Below are positions 35,161 to 44,661 of a stretch of DNA of 64,000 bases, one piece after another (within the stretch, counting starts at the first letter, position 1; every line of letters starts with the position of its first letter). The stretch comes from [Pasteurella] aerogenes. GTDB taxonomy: Bacteria; Pseudomonadota; Gammaproteobacteria; Enterobacterales; Pasteurellaceae. Position numbers and translations under genes: made by a program. The notes below the pieces were generated by a model, which had not been told where the DNA came from, searched no databases, and saw nothing but the letters and a program-made list of their open reading frames with translations. The stretch lies in assembly GCA_900637275.1 (NCBI GenBank), contig LR134362.1, positions 868,001 to 932,000 on the forward strand, in the 5' to 3' direction.

Positions 35161-37173
35161 ATGAAAAAATCATTTATCTATACTGGTGTTGCCAGCGCAG
35201 TGTTATTTGCACTGAATACAGCTTACGCTGAACAAACCGAACAACATGAAGAATTGGAATCCATTGAAGTTGTCGGTTCCGTTGCCAAAGCAGGTAAAGT
35301 GGAATATATGACACCACGTTCCGTCGCTGTATTAGATAGCGAAAAATTAAAACAATGGAATCAAACGCAGCTAGATTCCGCCTTACGTTATGAAGTCGGT
35401 ACCTCCGCTCAACTTTACGGTGCTGATTTAGATACCAACGACTGGCTAAAAGTACGTGGTATGGATACTCGATTAACTATTGACGGCACAGCGGTTTATA
35501 ACAGCGGATATAGCCACTGGACACCTAATATGTACGGAATTGAAGCTGTTGAAGTAGTGAAAGGTGCCGATGCATTAACTTATGGTTCTGCACAAAGTGG
35601 CGGTTTAATTAATTTAGTCACCAAACGTCCAACATCCGATCCAAAAGGTGAATTAAGCCTAAATGTGGGTAATCGTAGCGAACGAGGAGTAAGTGCCGAT
35701 ATTAACGATAAAATTAACGATGACGTACATTTCCGTTTAGTCGCCAACTATAATAAAAAACACGGAGAATTAAATGGAACTTGGATTGAAAATTATTATT
35801 TTGCACCAAGTTTGACCTGGGATATTTCTGATAAAACTGCCTTAACTTTATTAGCCAGCGTGCAAAAAGACGTTGGCGTACCAACCACCGGCTTTTTCCC
35901 AATGCAAGGTACGCTCTATACTGACCTGGGGAAAATTAGTCGTCGAACCAATTTAGCCGATCCTACCAGCGATTATTTGGATCGCAAACAATATTCTCTC
36001 GGCTATGAATTTGTACATAAATTTGAAGATAGTTTAACTTTTACTCAAAACTATAAATTTAATATGCAGGATGTGGAACAACTTTCTGCATTTTATAACA
36101 GTATCACCACTTTCCCACAGGCTTCACAAGGTGCGGTATTTAACGACGTCATTACTCGCGCACACTCTATTGATAATCGTTTAACCAAAACATGGAAAGG
36201 TGAGCGTTATGATAACAGCCTCACTGTCGGTTTAGATTATCAGCACCTACGCGCTACAGGTGCTTATAATAGTTATTATGTTCCTGGTGGTTGGATGACA
36301 CCAAGTGCCATCATTAATGTATTTAACCCGACTTATTATGGAATTAGTGTGCCAAATCACGAACGTCCGGCTTATGAAGTGACACAACGCCAGTTAGGAT
36401 TATATTTACAAGATCAATTCCGCTTTGATAATTGGCATTTGAATTTCGGTATTCGTAATGATCGTGCCAAAGGAGAAGAGGGCGACGATAGCTATAAAAT
36501 TAATCACACCTCTTATTCCAGTGGAATTATGTATCAGGCCGATAACGGTTTAGCACCTTATTTCAGCTATTCCGAGTCATTTATTCCGGAAACCGCACAA
36601 TATAAACCGACAGAAGGGCGCCAATATGAAGTTGGGATTAAATATTTACCGAGTTTTATCGACGGAACCTTCTCTGTTGCTTATTATGATCTGAAGCAAG
36701 ACAATGCATTTACTCCAACACAGGGGGGATTAGCTTGGCAAATTGAACATCTACGTAGTAAAGGGGTTGAAGTAGCTGCAGATTTTAATGTAACCGATAC
36801 CACTCACCTTTCCCTTGCTTATAGTTATAATGATGCAAATGAATACCGAGCTAATGGAGATAAATTCCGTCCACCGATCATCCCAACGCATACGGCTTCT
36901 GCCCAAATTACCCAGCAATTAGGCGATGGTATTATTATCGGTGCTGCAGTACGCTATATTGGCACTTCCGAGAATGGAAGTACGGATAAAATCAAATCTC
37001 CAGCAAAAACGTTGGCTGATTTAATGTTCAAATATCGCTTTGCGCCAAATTGGGAACTACAAGCCAACGTAAGCAATTTAACCGATGAAGAATATGTTAC
37101 CGGTTGTTTCTCCAGTGTTTGTTATTATGGTGAAGGACGCCAAATCTCAGCTAATTTGACCTATAAGTGGTAA
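35161..37173 (+). CDS. TonB-dependent siderophore receptor
   Basis: Outer-membrane receptor of 670 residues. A signal peptide (1-24, ending AYA) precedes a TonB-box-like ELESIEVVGS. The plug has LKVRGMDTRLTIDG, VEVVKGADALTYGSAQSGGLINLVTKRP and the NVG...RSERG transition to the barrel. A 22-strand barrel ends with ISANLTYKW. A disulfide-type pair lies in VTGCFSSVCYYG near the C-terminus, as in hydroxamate receptors of the FhuE/FoxA group. It is the last gene of the siderophore operon, 31 bp after the exporter-like gene, with AAGGAAGG upstream. Confidence 0.93.
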   Translation: MKKSFIYTGVASAVLFALNTAYAEQTEQHEELESIEVVGSVAKAGKVEYMTPRSVAVLDSEKLKQWNQTQLDSALRYEVGTSAQLYGADLDTNDWLKVRGMDTRLTIDGTAVYNSGYSHWTPNMYGIEAVEVVKGADALTYGSAQSGGLINLVTKRPTSDPKGELSLNVGNRSERGVSADINDKINDDVHFRLVANYNKKHGELNGTWIENYYFAPSLTWDISDKTALTLLASVQKDVGVPTTGFFPMQGTLYTDLGKISRRTNLADPTSDYLDRKQYSLGYEFVHKFEDSLTFTQNYKFNMQDVEQLSAFYNSITTFPQASQGAVFNDVITRAHSIDNRLTKTWKGERYDNSLTVGLDYQHLRATGAYNSYYVPGGWMTPSAIINVFNPTYYGISVPNHERPAYEVTQRQLGLYLQDQFRFDNWHLNFGIRNDRAKGEEGDDSYKINHTSYSSGIMYQADNGLAPYFSYSESFIPETAQYKPTEGRQYEVGIKYLPSFIDGTFSVAYYDLKQDNAFTPTQGGLAWQIEHLRSKGVEVAADFNVTDTTHLSLAYSYNDANEYRANGDKFRPPIIPTHTASAQITQQLGDGIIIGAAVRYIGTSENGSTDKIKSPAKTLADLMFKYRFAPNWELQANVSNLTDEEYVTGCFSSVCYYGEGRQISANLTYKW

Positions 37174-37193
37174 TACCAAACTAATCATTCAGC

Positions 37194-37235
37194 AAAAGTG
37201 CGGTAAAAAATAAATTTTTTGACCGCACTTTTTTA
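37194..37235 (+). terminator. Terminator after the siderophore operon (inverted uptake signals)
   Basis: AAAAGTGCGGT (37194-37204) pairs with ACCGCACTTTT (37222-37232), with complementary A/T-rich inner arms and a following T-run. Confidence 0.85.
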
Positions 37236-37323
37236 ACCCTTTAATTTTTTGTTTAAACTAATTGAATTTCAATACAAATTTTCTTACGATAAAATACCGT
37301 TATTTTTATTTTTTGGAGAAAAT

Positions 37324-38295
37324 ATGAAAGCGGTTTATCTCGAAAAATTGGGATCTCCCGATAATATTATTGTCGGCAATTTGCCCATTCCTCAACTCAC
37401 TCCCAATTCCGTATTAATCAAAGTATCGGCGGTCGCAGCAAATTATGTAGATGCATTTATTCGTGCCGGTATTTACCAAACACCACTGCCCTCACCCTAT
37501 ATTCTTGGGCGTGATGCCATTGGTCAAATTGTACAAACGGGCGAAAAGGTAACCAAATTTCAGGTAGGAAATTGGGTGTGGACGAATAGCATGGGATATG
37601 ACGGACGACAAGGCGTTTGCGCTGAATATGCGGTCGTTCCGGAAGAACGCCTTTTTCTTGCTCCAACCTTAGAAATCGATCCGCTGGCGTTAGTTGGTGC
37701 GGTACATTCATCTGCCACAGCGGCGATTGTATTAAGTGATATTATGCAACTGAAAGCGAAACAATCTATTTTAATTGAGGGTGCCGCCGGTCATGTGGGA
37801 ACCAAACTGGTGCAATTAGCGCATCTGCTCGGCGCCCACGTAGTGACAACGTCACAAAATAAAGATTTTGACAAATTACGTCAATTGGGAGCAAATGCCT
37901 GTTTTGATTACCATGATCCGCAACTTTTCCAACAATTGAAAGCCTATCTTCCGCAAGGGTTTCATCATATCATCGACACGTCAGGACAAGTTACTTTGCA
38001 ACAAAATAGTGAATTATTAGCCCTAAAAGGAACGCTGACGTTAATTACTCGCCCAAAAGACAGCGCCTTTGATGCTGCACAATTTTATATGAAATCGCAA
38101 CAAATTAAAGGTTTTGTCATCAGCCAAGCCACCTTGCCACAATTACAACGCGCCGGAAAATGGCTAACTCAAGCGTTCAATCAAGGATTATTATTGGAAG
38201 AAAATCTCGCCCTATATAAATTTGAACAAGCGCAAACCGTACATCAATTGTTGGATACCCACGCAGAAGCACGCAAAATGGTATTATTGCCTTAA
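37324..38295 (+). CDS. Quinone-oxidoreductase-like protein (MDR/zeta-crystallin family)
   Basis: NAD(P)H-dependent medium-chain reductase of 323 residues, counted from ATG 37324 (MKAVYLEKLG), which has a TTGGAG site. An upstream in-frame start at 37249 lacks one. The GroES-like N-terminal domain (VAANYVDAFIRAG) lacks the catalytic zinc cysteines, as in QOR. The Rossmann domain has GAAGHVGTKLVQLAHLLGAHV. It probably reduces quinones or enals. It stands alone between two terminators. Confidence 0.87.
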   Translation: MKAVYLEKLGSPDNIIVGNLPIPQLTPNSVLIKVSAVAANYVDAFIRAGIYQTPLPSPYILGRDAIGQIVQTGEKVTKFQVGNWVWTNSMGYDGRQGVCAEYAVVPEERLFLAPTLEIDPLALVGAVHSSATAAIVLSDIMQLKAKQSILIEGAAGHVGTKLVQLAHLLGAHVVTTSQNKDFDKLRQLGANACFDYHDPQLFQQLKAYLPQGFHHIIDTSGQVTLQQNSELLALKGTLTLITRPKDSAFDAAQFYMKSQQIKGFVISQATLPQLQRAGKWLTQAFNQGLLLEENLALYKFEQAQTVHQLLDTHAEARKMVLLP

Positions 38296-38306
38296 AATAT
38301 AATCCC

Positions 38307-38345
38307 AAAAAATGGCGCTCAGATTTTTATCCAAGCGCCATTTTT
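38307..38345. terminator. Bidirectional terminator, quinone oxidoreductase gene and rnpB
   Basis: A 12-bp stem, AAAAATGGCGCT with AGCGCCATTTTT (38308-38319 with 38334-38345), has A/T runs on both sides. It is located 12 bp after the stop codon and 15 bp from the rnpB 3' end. Confidence 0.88.
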
Positions 38346-38359
38346 ATATGAAAAATTAA

Positions 38360-38743
<384 letters not shown>

Positions 38744-38831
38744 AGGCGCAAGTATAGCGTAAATTCAATCTAAAAGATAGGGTCTGTTTTTAAAGGAAAA
38801 CTTGCGTTAAAATAACCGCACTTTTCCAATC

Positions 38832-39785
38832 ATGAAAATGGTCAACACAATGGAATATCTAAAAATTGCACGCGATACCCTCGCGATTGAGCAACAAGCC
38901 TTAGCAAAATTAGCACATAATCTCGATGACACCTTTCAGGGCGTGGTTGAAGCGATCTTAAATTGCAGCGGACGCTTAGTAGTAGGCGGCATTGGAAAGT
39001 CGGGATTAATTGGTAAAAAAATGGTGGCAACCTTTGCCTCAACCGGTACACCAAGTTTCTTTTTACATCCAACGGAAGCCTTTCACGGTGATTTAGGGAT
39101 GCTAAAACCGATTGATATTGTGATGTTAATTTCCTATAGCGGAGAAACAGATGATGTCAATAAACTCATTCCTAGCCTCAAAAATTTTGGCAACAAAATC
39201 ATTGCAGTCACCGGGAATAAAAACTCGACATTAGCACGACACGCCGATCATATCCTCGATATTAGCGTAGAACGGGAAGCCTGCCCTAATAATTTAGCAC
39301 CTACAACTTCTGCGCTGGTGACTTTAGCCTTAGGCGATGCCATTGCAGTTGCATTAATCAACGCGCGTGATTTCCAACCGGCGGACTTTGCTAAATTCCA
39401 TCCGGGTGGCAGCCTTGGTCGTCGTTTGCTTTGTCGTGTTAAAGATGAAATGCAAACTCGTTTGCCTATTGCACAATTGAAAACCTCCTTTACCGATTGT
39501 TTATCCATCATGAACGAAGGACGTATGGGCGTTGCTTTAGTCATGGAAAATCAACAACTTAAAGGAATTATCACCGATGGCGATATTCGCCGAGCCTTAA
39601 CTGCCAATGGCGCGGAAACCTTAAATAAAACCGCCCAAAACTTAATGACTTCAAATCCCAAAACCATCAATTACAACTGCTATCTCGCTGAAGCCGAAAC
39701 GCTAATGAAAGAGAAAAAAATTCATTCCTTGGTCGCGGTAGATGATGAAAATAATGTAGTAGGTTTAATCGAATTCTCGAGCTAA
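38832..39785 (+). CDS. kdsD: Arabinose-5-phosphate isomerase (KdsD/KpsF family)
   Basis: Interconverts ribulose 5-phosphate and arabinose 5-phosphate, the first step towards KDO for lipooligosaccharide. The 317-residue protein has an N-terminal SIS domain (GGIGKSGLIGKKMVATFASTG, SYSGETDD) and two C-terminal CBS repeats (about 205-317). The start could be ATG 38832 or ATG 38850 (MEYLKIARDT). Neither has a clear ribosome-binding site. It lies 4 bp before kdsC, so the pair forms an operon, the same order as in Haemophilus. Confidence 0.93.
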   Translation: MKMVNTMEYLKIARDTLAIEQQALAKLAHNLDDTFQGVVEAILNCSGRLVVGGIGKSGLIGKKMVATFASTGTPSFFLHPTEAFHGDLGMLKPIDIVMLISYSGETDDVNKLIPSLKNFGNKIIAVTGNKNSTLARHADHILDISVEREACPNNLAPTTSALVTLALGDAIAVALINARDFQPADFAKFHPGGSLGRRLLCRVKDEMQTRLPIAQLKTSFTDCLSIMNEGRMGVALVMENQQLKGIITDGDIRRALTANGAETLNKTAQNLMTSNPKTINYNCYLAEAETLMKEKKIHSLVAVDDENNVVGLIEFSS

Positions 39786-39789
39786 TAAA

Positions 39790-40338
39790 ATGATTAATAA
39801 CGAAAAATTACAAAAAATTAAATTCATCATTACTGATGTTGATGGCGTATTAACTGACGGATTATTGCATTATGACGCCAATGGTGAAGTCATTAAAAGT
39901 TTTCATGTTCGTGACGGATTAGGTATTCGTATGTTGATCGAACAAGGCATTCAAGTCGCGGTATTATCCGGACGCGACTCCCCTATTTTGCGCAAACGCA
40001 TCGCAGATCTCGGTATTTCGCTATTTTTCTTAGGAAAATTGGAAAAAGAAAGCGCCTGCTTTGAATTAATGCGTCAAGCTGGTGTCAATGCCGAAGAAAC
40101 CGCCTATATCGGCGATGACAGTGTCGATCTTCCCGCATTTGCGGTATGTGGCTTGTCTTTTGCCGTTGCTGATGCACCGCCTTATGTCAAAGATTGTGCC
40201 GATCATTGTCTTTCTTTACCTGGCGGAAAAGGTGCCTTCCGAGAAATGTCCGATATGATTTTAAACGCCCAAGGTAAAACCGATGTGTACGCCACTGCCC
40301 AAGGCTTTTTAAAAACCGTGAAAAATATGGCACAGTAA
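39790..40338 (+). CDS. kdsC: KDO-8-phosphate phosphatase KdsC
   Basis: HAD-family phosphatase that converts KDO 8-phosphate to KDO for the lipid A core. The 182-residue protein has HAD motif I DVDGVLTDG, motif II VLSGRDS, and motif III/IV GDDSVDLP. It is the C0-type cap-less tetrameric enzyme of about 180 residues. It is co-transcribed with kdsD. Confidence 0.96.
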   Translation: MINNEKLQKIKFIITDVDGVLTDGLLHYDANGEVIKSFHVRDGLGIRMLIEQGIQVAVLSGRDSPILRKRIADLGISLFFLGKLEKESACFELMRQAGVNAEETAYIGDDSVDLPAFAVCGLSFAVADAPPYVKDCADHCLSLPGGKGAFREMSDMILNAQGKTDVYATAQGFLKTVKNMAQ

Positions 40339-40365
40339 GAAAAATACCCCGTTAATTTTTATCTA

Positions 40366-40396
40366 TCACTGGTGCGAACTTTGCTCGTCCCAGTGA
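40366..40396. terminator. Possible bidirectional terminator after kdsC
   Basis: The 7-bp stem TCACTGG/CCAGTGA (40366-40372 with 40390-40396) has an inner CGA/TCG pairing, between converging kdsC and the glycosyltransferase gene. T-runs are weak on both sides, so termination strength is uncertain. Confidence 0.45.
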
Positions 40397-40450
40397 TTTA
40401 TTAAAAAATGACAAAAATTTAACCGCACTTTCTATTTAACTTTCTTATAT

Positions 40451-41284
40451 TTAAAGAAACCAAGATTTAATATACTGCTTAATACGGAAAGAAAATCGTC
40501 GTTTTTTATTTTTGTATTTCTCTTCCCATTCTGTTGGTGTAATCTTATTTTCACTTTCTCCACGTAAATAAGCATGACCACCAAATCGATAATGTGTTTT
40601 ATCAGAAAACATAATTTTCGCAGAAGTTTTCCATTTTTCAGTTTCTGAACGAGTAAAATACGGAGGAAGTATTTTAATATCCGTTCTTCCTATTGCATAT
40701 CGATTTAAATGACTTTCATCATGCCAACGAGCAATAATGTTTTTTTCTAAATCAGTATGTGTATTTTGAGATAGTTTTTCACACATTTCCAAATAATACT
40801 TAGCTTTACCACCATTCAATGCACCTGTAAAATAATATTTTCCGTCACCTTGTGGAATATAAGCACAACTTTCTGGATTTCTATCATAAGTAAATCTGCG
40901 CTTAGGCAAATGAAACATATGTGGTTGATGTGTGAAAACTAAATTATAATTATCTTCACACGGTAAAAACTCGGTTTCATTTACTTCTGAAAGAAGTTCT
41001 GAGTTACCATTAAAAAAATAAATATAATCAAATTTTTCTAATGTTTCTCTGATACTAAGAAAAATATCAAACCGCATTAATGTATCGTATGGCCATCCTA
41101 ATTTCTTTTGTTCAATACGTGTTACATTAGAATGTTCTTCGCCTAAAATATGAGGCGAATCTGTAAAAACGAAATAATTTTTATCAGATTTTGGTAATAA
41201 AAACTTCTCTGCTGAACGATAAAAATGTTCCCAAAAAACAATATAACGCCCAGTAGCAATATATAATATAGCGACCTTAGCCAT
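40451..41284 (-). CDS. Family 6 glycosyltransferase (ABO blood-group/alpha-1,3-Gal transferase type)
   Basis: Predicted to add alpha-1,3-linked Gal or GalNAc to a galactose acceptor on lipooligosaccharide. The 277-residue protein shows the GT6 blocks known from the human A/B transferases: KNYFVFTDSP (35-44), WPYDTLMRF (64-72), FTYDRNPESCAYIP, the YYFTGALNGG acceptor loop and WHDESHLN (187-194). The metal-binding DxD is NGN (N92-G93-N94), as in metal-independent bacterial GT6 enzymes. A basic tail may hold it to the membrane. AT-rich codon use sets it apart. It lies 10 bp after the GT4 gene in a glf operon. Confidence 0.9.
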   Translation of the reverse strand: MAKVAILYIATGRYIVFWEHFYRSAEKFLLPKSDKNYFVFTDSPHILGEEHSNVTRIEQKKLGWPYDTLMRFDIFLSIRETLEKFDYIYFFNGNSELLSEVNETEFLPCEDNYNLVFTHQPHMFHLPKRRFTYDRNPESCAYIPQGDGKYYFTGALNGGKAKYYLEMCEKLSQNTHTDLEKNIIARWHDESHLNRYAIGRTDIKILPPYFTRSETEKWKTSAKIMFSDKTHYRFGGHAYLRGESENKITPTEWEEKYKNKKRRFSFRIKQYIKSWFL

Positions 41285-41294
41285 ACCTATTCCA

Positions 41295-42392
41295 TTAATT
41301 CTTAATCAAACTTGGCAAATCATTAAAAAACTGCTTAAACCGTTCATAATAATGAAGATCTGTTAGTTCTTGTTGGTATAATAAAACATTATCTTGTCTA
41401 GATGGATCTCTTTTTTGCAATTTCCCCATTAAAATATGAAATAACGCCATTTCTTGATTACTATCATAGGTTGTAATAAGTTCTGATTTATTTTTGTAAT
41501 ATTGATGCCCTAAATTATCTGACATAATAATAGGGACACCTGTTGAAACAGCCTCAATAATAGATAAATCAAAATAACTTTGCCGATTAGCATTAATAAG
41601 ATAATCAACAGAATTATACCAAGAAATTGGGTTATCAGAAAAACCAATATCCGAGATACCTTCTTCTTGAATTTTTTCGCCTTTTCCAATCACAAATAAA
41701 TGTATATCTTTTCTGTGTTCTCTAGCCTTTCTAAAACTATCTATGACAAGATCAAATCCTTTGACTTTATTTCTGCGACCAATATACATTAGGTTAATTT
41801 TATCTGATGGCAATGCAACGCTTTCAACGGATGTATTAGTAGATTTTGCACCGCTTAAAATATAATAAAAAGCATTTCTTTTAGTATATAATGTTCGATA
41901 AATTGGCTTACATTCAGGATTAGGTAAAATGACAACATCAGCTCGCTCAAAAACAGCTTTTTCTGCTTTTTGAATATATTGGTACATTTGCACATTATTC
42001 GGCGCATACGCTCGATATTCTTCCGAATGTATCTCAGGACAGTGAGGTTGAAAAATAACGACTTGATCGTCAGAAATTAGATCCTTTACTCGATAATAAT
42101 CAATATCTTCATGAAAATAGAGATATTTATATTCGTTTGCTTTCACTTTTATAAATTCATCTCTTGCCTTAAAATATTCTTTATGAAATTCTTGCTTCTT
42201 ATATAAAGAATTAAAGAAACGAGATATTCTATATAGTATAGTTTGAATCACATTTTTTCTTGGAGCCAAATCACGAGAGAAATCAAAAAAATCCCTAGAT
42301 TTATCCTCTAAATTATGTGCTAAAAAACCAGCTGGACCACCTGCATTAATATTTACTTCTCTAGGAAAGAATATTAATATTTTGTTTTTCAC
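41295..42392 (-). CDS. Family 4 glycosyltransferase, possible galactofuranosyltransferase
   Basis: GT-B-fold transferase of 365 residues. The C-terminal nucleotide-sugar half has INLMYIGRRNKVKGFDLVIDSF and the EX7E-like block SYFDLSIIEAVSTGVPII. It begins at GTG 42392 behind a GGGAGAT site, 1 bp after the glf stop. Coupling to UDP-galactopyranose mutase suggests that it uses UDP-galactofuranose, but this is inference. Codon use is AT-rich, like glf and the GT6 gene. Confidence 0.85.
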   Translation of the reverse strand: MKNKILIFFPREVNINAGGPAGFLAHNLEDKSRDFFDFSRDLAPRKNVIQTILYRISRFFNSLYKKQEFHKEYFKARDEFIKVKANEYKYLYFHEDIDYYRVKDLISDDQVVIFQPHCPEIHSEEYRAYAPNNVQMYQYIQKAEKAVFERADVVILPNPECKPIYRTLYTKRNAFYYILSGAKSTNTSVESVALPSDKINLMYIGRRNKVKGFDLVIDSFRKAREHRKDIHLFVIGKGEKIQEEGISDIGFSDNPISWYNSVDYLINANRQSYFDLSIIEAVSTGVPIIMSDNLGHQYYKNKSELITTYDSNQEMALFHILMGKLQKRDPSRQDNVLLYQQELTDLHYYERFKQFFNDLPSLIKN

Positions 42393-42393
42393 G

Positions 42394-43503
42394 CTATCTC
42401 CCTATTTCATTTTCCACACAATCTAATGCTTTCTCAATAACTTGATGCATATCATAATACTTGTACTCAGCTAATCGACCACCAAAAATAAAATTTTTAG
42501 ATTTCTTAGATAATTGATAATATTGCTGATATATTTTTTGATTTTTATCATCATTAATGGGGTAATATGCCTCATTATTGAGATCCGCTTCTTGAGAATA
42601 TTCTTTAGTAATAACAGTTTTACTTTGTTGACCAAATTCAAAATGCTTATGCTCAATAATGCGAGTAAACGGGATATGAATTTCCGTGTAATTTACTACT
42701 GCATTACCTTGAAAGTTATCCGTATCTAAAATTTCATGTTCAAAACGTAAACTTCTATAATCAAGTTTTCCATAACAATATTCAAAAAACTCATCAATTT
42801 TCCCTGTATAAACTATTTTATCTGCTAACAAGTCCCAATGTGCTTTATTTTCTAGATAATTAGTATTTAACCTAATATCAATGTTAGAAATCATATTTTC
42901 TATGAGTTTAGTATAGCCACCGATAGGAATTCCCTGATAAGTATCATTAAAATAGTTATTATCAAAAGTAAATCGAAATGGTAAGCGCCGAATAATAAAA
43001 GCTGGAATTTCTGTAGCAGGTCTTCCCCATTGTTTTTCTGTGTAACCTTTAATTAGCTTTTCATATATATCATAACCAGCTAACACTAATGCTTGTTCTT
43101 CTAAATTTTTAGGATCAGTAATATGTATATATGCTTGTTTTTGTTCATCAATTTTTTTCTGAGCCTCTTGTGGTGTCTTCACACCCCACAATTGATAAAA
43201 CGTATTCATATTAAATGGTAAGTTATATAGTTTTCCTTTATAATTTGCCAAAGGAGAATTCGTATAACGATTAAATTCAGCAAAATTATTTACATAATCC
43301 CAAATTTTTTTATTGCTAGTATGAAATATATGGGCGCCATATTCATGAACTTGAATACTCTCAATTTCTCGAGTATAAACATTACCTGCAATATGTGATC
43401 TTTTTTCTAAAATAAGACATTTTTTGCCATGTTTCGTCATTTCATGAGCAAAAACAGCACCAAATAAACCACTTCCAACAATTAAATAATCATATTCTTT
43501 CAT
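42394..43503 (-). CDS. glf: UDP-galactopyranose mutase
   Basis: Flavoenzyme that interconverts UDP-galactopyranose and UDP-galactofuranose, the donor for Galf residues in surface glycans. The 369-residue protein starts with the FAD dinucleotide motif LIVGSGLFGAVFAHE. It then has ILEKRSHIAGNVYT, HEYGAHIFHTSN, GYTEKQWGRP and the C-terminal FGGRLAEYKYYDMHQVIEKAL. The gene is AT-rich and begins an operon of three glycan genes 27 bp after cdd, with which it could be co-transcribed. Confidence 0.96.
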   Translation of the reverse strand: MKEYDYLIVGSGLFGAVFAHEMTKHGKKCLILEKRSHIAGNVYTREIESIQVHEYGAHIFHTSNKKIWDYVNNFAEFNRYTNSPLANYKGKLYNLPFNMNTFYQLWGVKTPQEAQKKIDEQKQAYIHITDPKNLEEQALVLAGYDIYEKLIKGYTEKQWGRPATEIPAFIIRRLPFRFTFDNNYFNDTYQGIPIGGYTKLIENMISNIDIRLNTNYLENKAHWDLLADKIVYTGKIDEFFEYCYGKLDYRSLRFEHEILDTDNFQGNAVVNYTEIHIPFTRIIEHKHFEFGQQSKTVITKEYSQEADLNNEAYYPINDDKNQKIYQQYYQLSKKSKNFIFGGRLAEYKYYDMHQVIEKALDCVENEIGR

Positions 43504-43530
43504 ACTATTTATTATCTCAATTTAATCACA

Positions 43531-44424
43531 TCATAAATTAATCACTTCCAAAGGAACCTCACACAAATACCCTAATACCTCTTTTGCCATTTGGTAATAG
43601 CTTAAATTTAACGGTTGTTCCACAAGGACAGCACGGGCAATATTATCGACTTCATTACCGTTAAGCAATAAATAATTTAGAGCAACTTGCATTGCCGGCA
43701 GGCTTGGATTAAAGGCGGCATTTTCTGCATAACTGCCATGGAAAATTTGTCCGTCTTGCAACTGAATTGCGACGCCATGACGACTATTCGAATAAGGCGC
43801 ATGGGAAGCATTGGCAGCGTTAAGCGCAGTTTGGATTAACGGATCTTGAGTGTCATAATGCAAAGCACTTTCCGTAGGTCCGAGTAAACGCTGTTTAATA
43901 TCTAAATCATTCGGACCAAATGCATCTGGCAAATAACGCTGCAACGTATTGTTGAGGCTATGTGGTAAATGAATACGCAATGTCTCTGCGGAATTCAATT
44001 CATTCATAAATTGGCGACAATGTCCGCAAGGCGTGTAATTTACGCTGATATCCGTTAGTTGAGTTTCTTTGCGCATCCAAGCATGAGAAATCGCGCTTTG
44101 CTCTGCGTGGATGGTTTGCTGAATATGGGTTGTACAAAATTCCTGATTGGCACCAAAATATAAATTCCCGCTCTCTCCTCTAACCACTGCACCAACGCTA
44201 AAATGGGATATTGTCGGGTTGGCATAACAGGCTGCGATCGGTAATAACGTCAATGCCAGTTGTTGTGTAGTCAATTGATATTTTTGGCAAAGATGTTCGA
44301 CACTAAAGTGCGGTAAAAATCCTTGAAAATGTTGTTCTTCGAGAATGTGCCAAAGATCCGTGGCAAGTTGAGGATTTTCCAGTTGACAAAGTCCGGTTTG
44401 AATTTTCGTTGAGATATGTTTCAT
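43531..44424 (-). CDS. cdd: Cytidine deaminase
   Basis: Deaminates cytidine and deoxycytidine to uridine forms in pyrimidine salvage. The 297-residue protein is the long two-domain enterobacterial type (E. coli 294). The zinc site is HAEQSAI (catalytic Glu) plus PCGHCRQF. A GGAGGG site precedes the ATG. A CRP-like site lies about 75 bp upstream, in line with the known CRP control of E. coli cdd. Confidence 0.96.
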   Translation of the reverse strand: MKHISTKIQTGLCQLENPQLATDLWHILEEQHFQGFLPHFSVEHLCQKYQLTTQQLALTLLPIAACYANPTISHFSVGAVVRGESGNLYFGANQEFCTTHIQQTIHAEQSAISHAWMRKETQLTDISVNYTPCGHCRQFMNELNSAETLRIHLPHSLNNTLQRYLPDAFGPNDLDIKQRLLGPTESALHYDTQDPLIQTALNAANASHAPYSNSRHGVAIQLQDGQIFHGSYAENAAFNPSLPAMQVALNYLLLNGNEVDNIARAVLVEQPLNLSYYQMAKEVLGYLCEVPLEVINL

Positions 44425-44493
44425 CTTTCCCTCCTACAGTTTGCTTAAATCATACTGAATTATGACTAAAAGTAAGCAAGATTTTACGTTATT

Positions 44494-44509
44494 TGTGAGA
44501 GAGGTCAAA
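44494..44509 (-). promoter_or_regulatory. Putative CRP site upstream of cdd
   Basis: TGTGA-N6-TCAAA matches 9 of 10 core positions of the CRP palindrome (TGTGA-N6-TCACA). It is flanked by T- and A-rich sequence and lies 70-85 bp before the cdd start. Confidence 0.5.
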
Positions 44510-44585
44510 AAAATAGGCTTTATTTTTTAATTTGATAACTCAACTTTATCCTGTTAATAATCGAAATATGATTTCATTTATAATA

Positions 44586-44622
44586 CGTTGTCGAAACTAT
44601 GGCAACCGAGGCTTCGACAACG
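44586..44622. repeat. 10-bp perfect inverted repeat between tyrA and cdd
   Basis: CGTTGTCGAA (44586-44595) pairs with TTCGACAACG (44613-44622) around a 17-nt loop, 39 bp after the tyrA stop. There is no T-run on the minus strand. It could be a weak terminator of tyrA or a protein-binding palindrome. The rest of 44425-44661 is A/T-rich, apart from the CRP-like site. Confidence 0.65.
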
Positions 44623-44661
44623 AAAAATAACTCAAAATTCCACCGCACTTTTTAAACAAAA

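Noticed and set aside
40451..43503. Phase-variation tandem repeats in the glycan genes
   Set aside because: No tetranucleotide or long homopolymer repeat was found in the three genes or their 5' ends.
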